A stretch of DNA of 5,960 bases from an uncultured Clostridia bacterium (GTDB lineage: Bacteria > Bacillota > Clostridia > Oscillospirales > Acutalibacteraceae), in assembly GCA_946187095.1 (NCBI GenBank), contig CAMHPW010000075.1, positions 1 to 5,960 of the forward strand, read 5' to 3'. Positions 4,494 through 5,960 of the stretch are shown in pieces. The translations under genes were made by a program, and so were the position numbers. The notes below the pieces were generated by a model. The model was not told the origin of the DNA. It did not search any database and worked only from the letters and a program-made list of their open reading frames with translations. Every line of letters begins with the position of its first letter. Position 1 is the stretch's first letter.

Positions 4494-5452
4494 TATTTGT
4501 TCCAGCGGATCACACAACTGCCTGTCGTGAGTCCTGCACCAAAGGCACACATTGCTATGATATCGCCCTTTTTGATAAAGCCTGAACGATTCGCTTCATC
4601 AAGTGCCATCGGCACACTGCCTGAAGATGTATTGCCGTAATGCATGACATTACAGAAAAATTTCTCTCTCGGAATGTCAAGATTCTTTGCAGACGTATTG
4701 ATGATCCTGATATTCGCCTGATGAGGTATCACACAATCGACATCTGAAAGTTCAAGCCCTGCATCCGAAACGGCTTTTTTAATGCCCGTTGCCATAGCGT
4801 TCACGGCAAATTTGTAAACTTCATTTCCCTCCATGTGAAGTACGGCTCTCTGTTCCTCATGCTCATAGAACGGTGAAGAATTCGTACCGTGAGGGATTCT
4901 CAGAACCTGATCATTTCCGACAGCGGTTAAATTGATGGCAAGAAGGTCATCACCTTCACCCAAAACTGCCGCCGCACCGCCGTCACCGAACAATACACAG
5001 GTTGCCCTGTCATTCCAGTCAATGATATTTGAAAGATTATCCATAGAAACTATCAAAACGTGTTTTACTTTTTTTCTGACGAAATAGCCGTCTGCAATAT
5101 CGAGTGCATAGATGAATCCCGAACAAGCCGCATTCACGTCAAATGCAGGACACGTTGCACCGATTTCCTTCTGAATCACACAAGCCTGTGACGGCGTGAC
5201 ATTTTCTCCACGCATGGTCGAGCATATAATCAGATCAAGCTGTTGAGGCGTTACGCCTGCATTTTCAAGGGCTTCATGAGCCGCTTTTACAGTCAGTTCC
5301 GTGAGCGTTTCGCCCTTGCAGATACGTCTTTCTTTAATGCCTGTTCTTGTTGTGATCCATTCATCGTTTGTTTCGACCATAGTCGACAGTTCTTCATTCG
5401 TCAGGATATACTCAGGAACTGCCTTGCCTGTTCCCAAAATCGTAAAACTCAT
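4493..5452 (-). CDS. fabH: 3-oxoacyl-ACP synthase III FabH (KAS III)
   Basis: A 319-residue condensing enzyme that starts fatty-acid synthesis by joining an acyl-CoA primer to malonyl-ACP. The Cys-His-Asn triad of the family is intact: Cys110 in DVNAACSGF, His244 in VIPHQANIRI and Asn274 in MHYGNTSSGSVP. The N-terminal half also has TNDEWITTRTGIKERR (28-43), which contributes to CoA binding in known FabH, and the C-terminus has GAGLTTGSCVIRW. GDGGAAA (156-162) replaces the usual GDGAGA, a mild variation. Length is normal. The ATG at 5450-5452 has GGGAGG (complement of 5461-5466) 8 bases upstream. It is the first gene of the operon, behind a strong-looking promoter at 5528-5556. Substrate preference (acetyl versus branched primer) cannot be judged from sequence alone. 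Confidence 0.96.
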   Translation of the reverse strand: MSFTILGTGKAVPEYILTNEELSTMVETNDEWITTRTGIKERRICKGETLTELTVKAAHEALENAGVTPQQLDLIICSTMRGENVTPSQACVIQKEIGATCPAFDVNAACSGFIYALDIADGYFVRKKVKHVLIVSMDNLSNIIDWNDRATCVLFGDGGAAAVLGEGDDLLAINLTAVGNDQVLRIPHGTNSSPFYEHEEQRAVLHMEGNEVYKFAVNAMATGIKKAVSDAGLELSDVDCVIPHQANIRIINTSAKNLDIPREKFFCNVMHYGNTSSGSVPMALDEANRSGFIKKGDIIAMCAFGAGLTTGSCVIRWNK

Positions 5453-5527
5453 TAAAATAGCCTCCCAAAAATATATTATATAAAAATCTCAATTTATTAA
5501 ATCCATCATTAAAACAACTATCAATTA

Positions 5528-5556
5528 ATTTTATAATAAATTCATGATTTTGTCAA
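5528..5556 (-). promoter_or_regulatory. Promoter of the fab operon
   Basis: On the minus strand, a perfect -35 TTGACA (complement of 5551-5556) is followed by a 17-base spacer and TAAAAT (complement of 5528-5533), one base from the housekeeping -10 consensus. The start of transcription would be near 5521, giving an untranslated leader of about 70 AT-rich bases before fabH. I found no FapR-like or FabT-like operator in it. A weak dyad, AATTT-TATAAT-AAATT (5527-5542), overlaps the -10 but may be chance in AT-rich DNA. Confidence 0.75.
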
Positions 5557-5594
5557 TGATAAATGGAAAATCCAAACAGAAAATAAATCATCTC

Positions 5595-5623
5595 TTGACG
5601 AGGGGCATTTTATCATATAAAAT
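5595..5623 (+). promoter_or_regulatory. Promoter of the 58-residue membrane protein gene
   Basis: TTGACG (5595-5600), a 17-base spacer and TAAAAT (5618-5623) form a sigma-A type promoter facing away from fabH, with the same spacing and -10 as the fab promoter. Transcription would start near 5630. An alternative extended -10, TGTTATAAT (5627-5635), is even closer to consensus. However, it lacks a matching -35 and would leave a leader of only about 12 bases. Confidence 0.65.
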
Positions 5624-5624
5624 G
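5606..5624. promoter_or_regulatory. Dyad overlapping the -10 region
   Basis: CATTTTAT-CAT-ATAAAATG is a perfect 8-bp inverted repeat with a 3-base centre. It covers the last part of the spacer and all of the -10 of the + strand promoter. A repressor bound here would block that promoter. The AT-rich setting makes chance possible, but an 8-bp perfect arm placed exactly on the -10 deserves a label. Confidence 0.4.
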
Positions 5625-5653
5625 ATTGTTATAATAAATCGGGAAGTGATTTG

Positions 5654-5830
5654 ATGAAAAAAAAGGCATTGTCCGTTATAGTAAGAACGGTTATTCTGAT
5701 GATATCGGTTTCCATGATATTCTGGTATATCAAATCTGTGGTATTCAATATAGGGACTGTTTTGGGAAGTCTGTTTTTTGCATGGGCAGGGGCAAACTGC
5801 ATTTTCTGGAATAAAATTTATGTGGAATAG
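5654..5830 (+). CDS. Small two-segment membrane protein of unknown function
   Basis: This 58-residue reading frame starts at ATG 5654 (MKKKALSVIVRTVIL) and ends at TAG 5828-5830. GGAAGTGAT (5642-5650) resembles the full anti-16S pairing sequence and is well placed. A basic MKKK start is followed by a hydrophobic segment at about residues 6-26 (includes VILMISVSMIFWYI), a short turn with Lys27 and Asn32, and a second hydrophobic segment at about 33-52 (IGTVLGSLFFAWAGANCIFW). It should form a small hairpin in the cytoplasmic membrane, with the first segment possibly mistaken for a signal peptide. The gene has its own promoter and a terminator directly after the stop, so it looks monocistronic. 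It is divergent from fabH, but a role in lipid metabolism is only a guess. I recognise no family. Confidence 0.7.
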   Translation: MKKKALSVIVRTVILMISVSMIFWYIKSVVFNIGTVLGSLFFAWAGANCIFWNKIYVE

Positions 5831-5858
5831 AAAAAGGGTTTGATTAAAATCCTTTTTT
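5831..5858 (+). terminator. Rho-independent terminator of the small membrane protein gene
   Basis: AAAAAGGGTTT (5831-5841) pairs with AAATCCTTTTTT around a short GATTA-type loop, giving an 11-bp stem with two G-C pairs and one G-U. The stem runs into a six-T tract at 5853-5858. It begins at the base after the TAG stop. The stem is AT-rich and so only moderately stable, but the form and position are standard. Confidence 0.75.
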
Positions 5859-5868
5859 AATATATATT
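5840..5868 (+). promoter_or_regulatory. Possible promoter inside the terminator
   Basis: TTGATT (5840-5845), a 17-base spacer and TATATT (5863-5868) could serve the gene starting at 5890. The -35 lies in the loop and right stem of the preceding terminator. Predicted transcription would start near 5875. Both boxes are imperfect and the DNA is AT-rich, so this is a weak call; low-level read-through of the terminator is the alternative. Confidence 0.3.
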
Positions 5869-5889
5869 TATGTTATGGTGGTGGAAGTA

Positions 5890-5960
5890 ATGGTAAAAAT
5901 TGGAATTCCTTTAAGATATAGTCATTTGTCTGATGATAGACCTATATTATATTTAGGAGA
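5890..5960 (+). CDS. Probable peptidase C26 / gamma-glutamyl-GABA hydrolase family protein (3' truncated)
   Basis: Only the first 23 full codons are present, reading MVKIGIPLRYSHL then SDDRPILYLG. An IGIP-type beta strand followed by an R/Y-containing loop and a conserved region before the first helix is how class I glutamine-amidotransferase-like hydrolases of the C26 group (PuuD relatives) begin. Such enzymes cleave gamma-glutamyl bonds. The start at ATG 5890 is preferred because the G-rich GGTGGTGG (5877-5884) lies 5 bases upstream. An in-frame ATG at 5875 would add five residues (MVVEV) and lacks a ribosome site. The catalytic Cys, His and Glu lie beyond the window, so the family call rests on the N-terminus only. 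Confidence 0.5.
   Translation, partial: MVKIGIPLRYSHLSDDRPILYLG

Noticed and set aside
5453..5560. FapR or FabT operator upstream of fabH
   Set aside because: I looked for FapR-type (TTAGTACC-like dyad) and FabT-type sites in the leader and promoter on both strands and saw none.

Overview
The window looks like a chromosomal segment of a low- to mid-GC Bacillota, most likely class Clostridia (Ruminococcus/Oscillospiraceae-like). This rests on the type II fatty-acid synthesis gene order, the strong GGAGG-type ribosome binding sites, the AT-rich intergenic DNA and the style of the proteins. No base count or database search was done, so the taxonomic placement is an inference.

Layout. Bases 1-70 are the 3' end of an RNase HI gene on the + strand. 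Bases 71-590 hold no convincing gene. They carry an ordered array of inverted repeats: three long hairpin units (71-181, about 228-360, about 450-581) that share a loop core but have different arms, with two short palindromes between units 1 and 2 and four between units 2 and 3. Bases 591-5452 are a minus-strand operon, in transcription order fabH, fabD, fabG, fabF, accB, fabZ. Gaps between its genes are 14 to 63 bases, and two of them contain tandem heptamers of AATGWGC/AATTAGC type. Bases 5453-5653 are a divergent promoter region. On the + strand, 5654-5830 encodes a 58-residue membrane protein with its own promoter and terminator, and from about 5890 a gene begins whose N-terminus resembles peptidase C26 / gamma-glutamyl-GABA hydrolase; the window cuts it off.

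How the genes work together. AccB carries the biotin on which the malonyl-CoA carboxyl group is built. FabD moves malonate to ACP, and FabH condenses acetyl-CoA with malonyl-ACP to start a chain. FabF elongates, FabG reduces the 3-keto group and FabZ dehydrates. Acyl carrier protein, enoyl-ACP reductase and the remaining acetyl-CoA carboxylase subunits (AccA, AccC, AccD), often found in such clusters, are absent here and must lie elsewhere.

The fab genes are ordinary members of their families with intact catalytic residues. The unusual part is the inverted-repeat array between the convergent ends of rnhA and fabZ. Base changes in one arm are matched in the other, so pairing or symmetry appears to be conserved rather than sequence. 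I do not recognise it as a named element.
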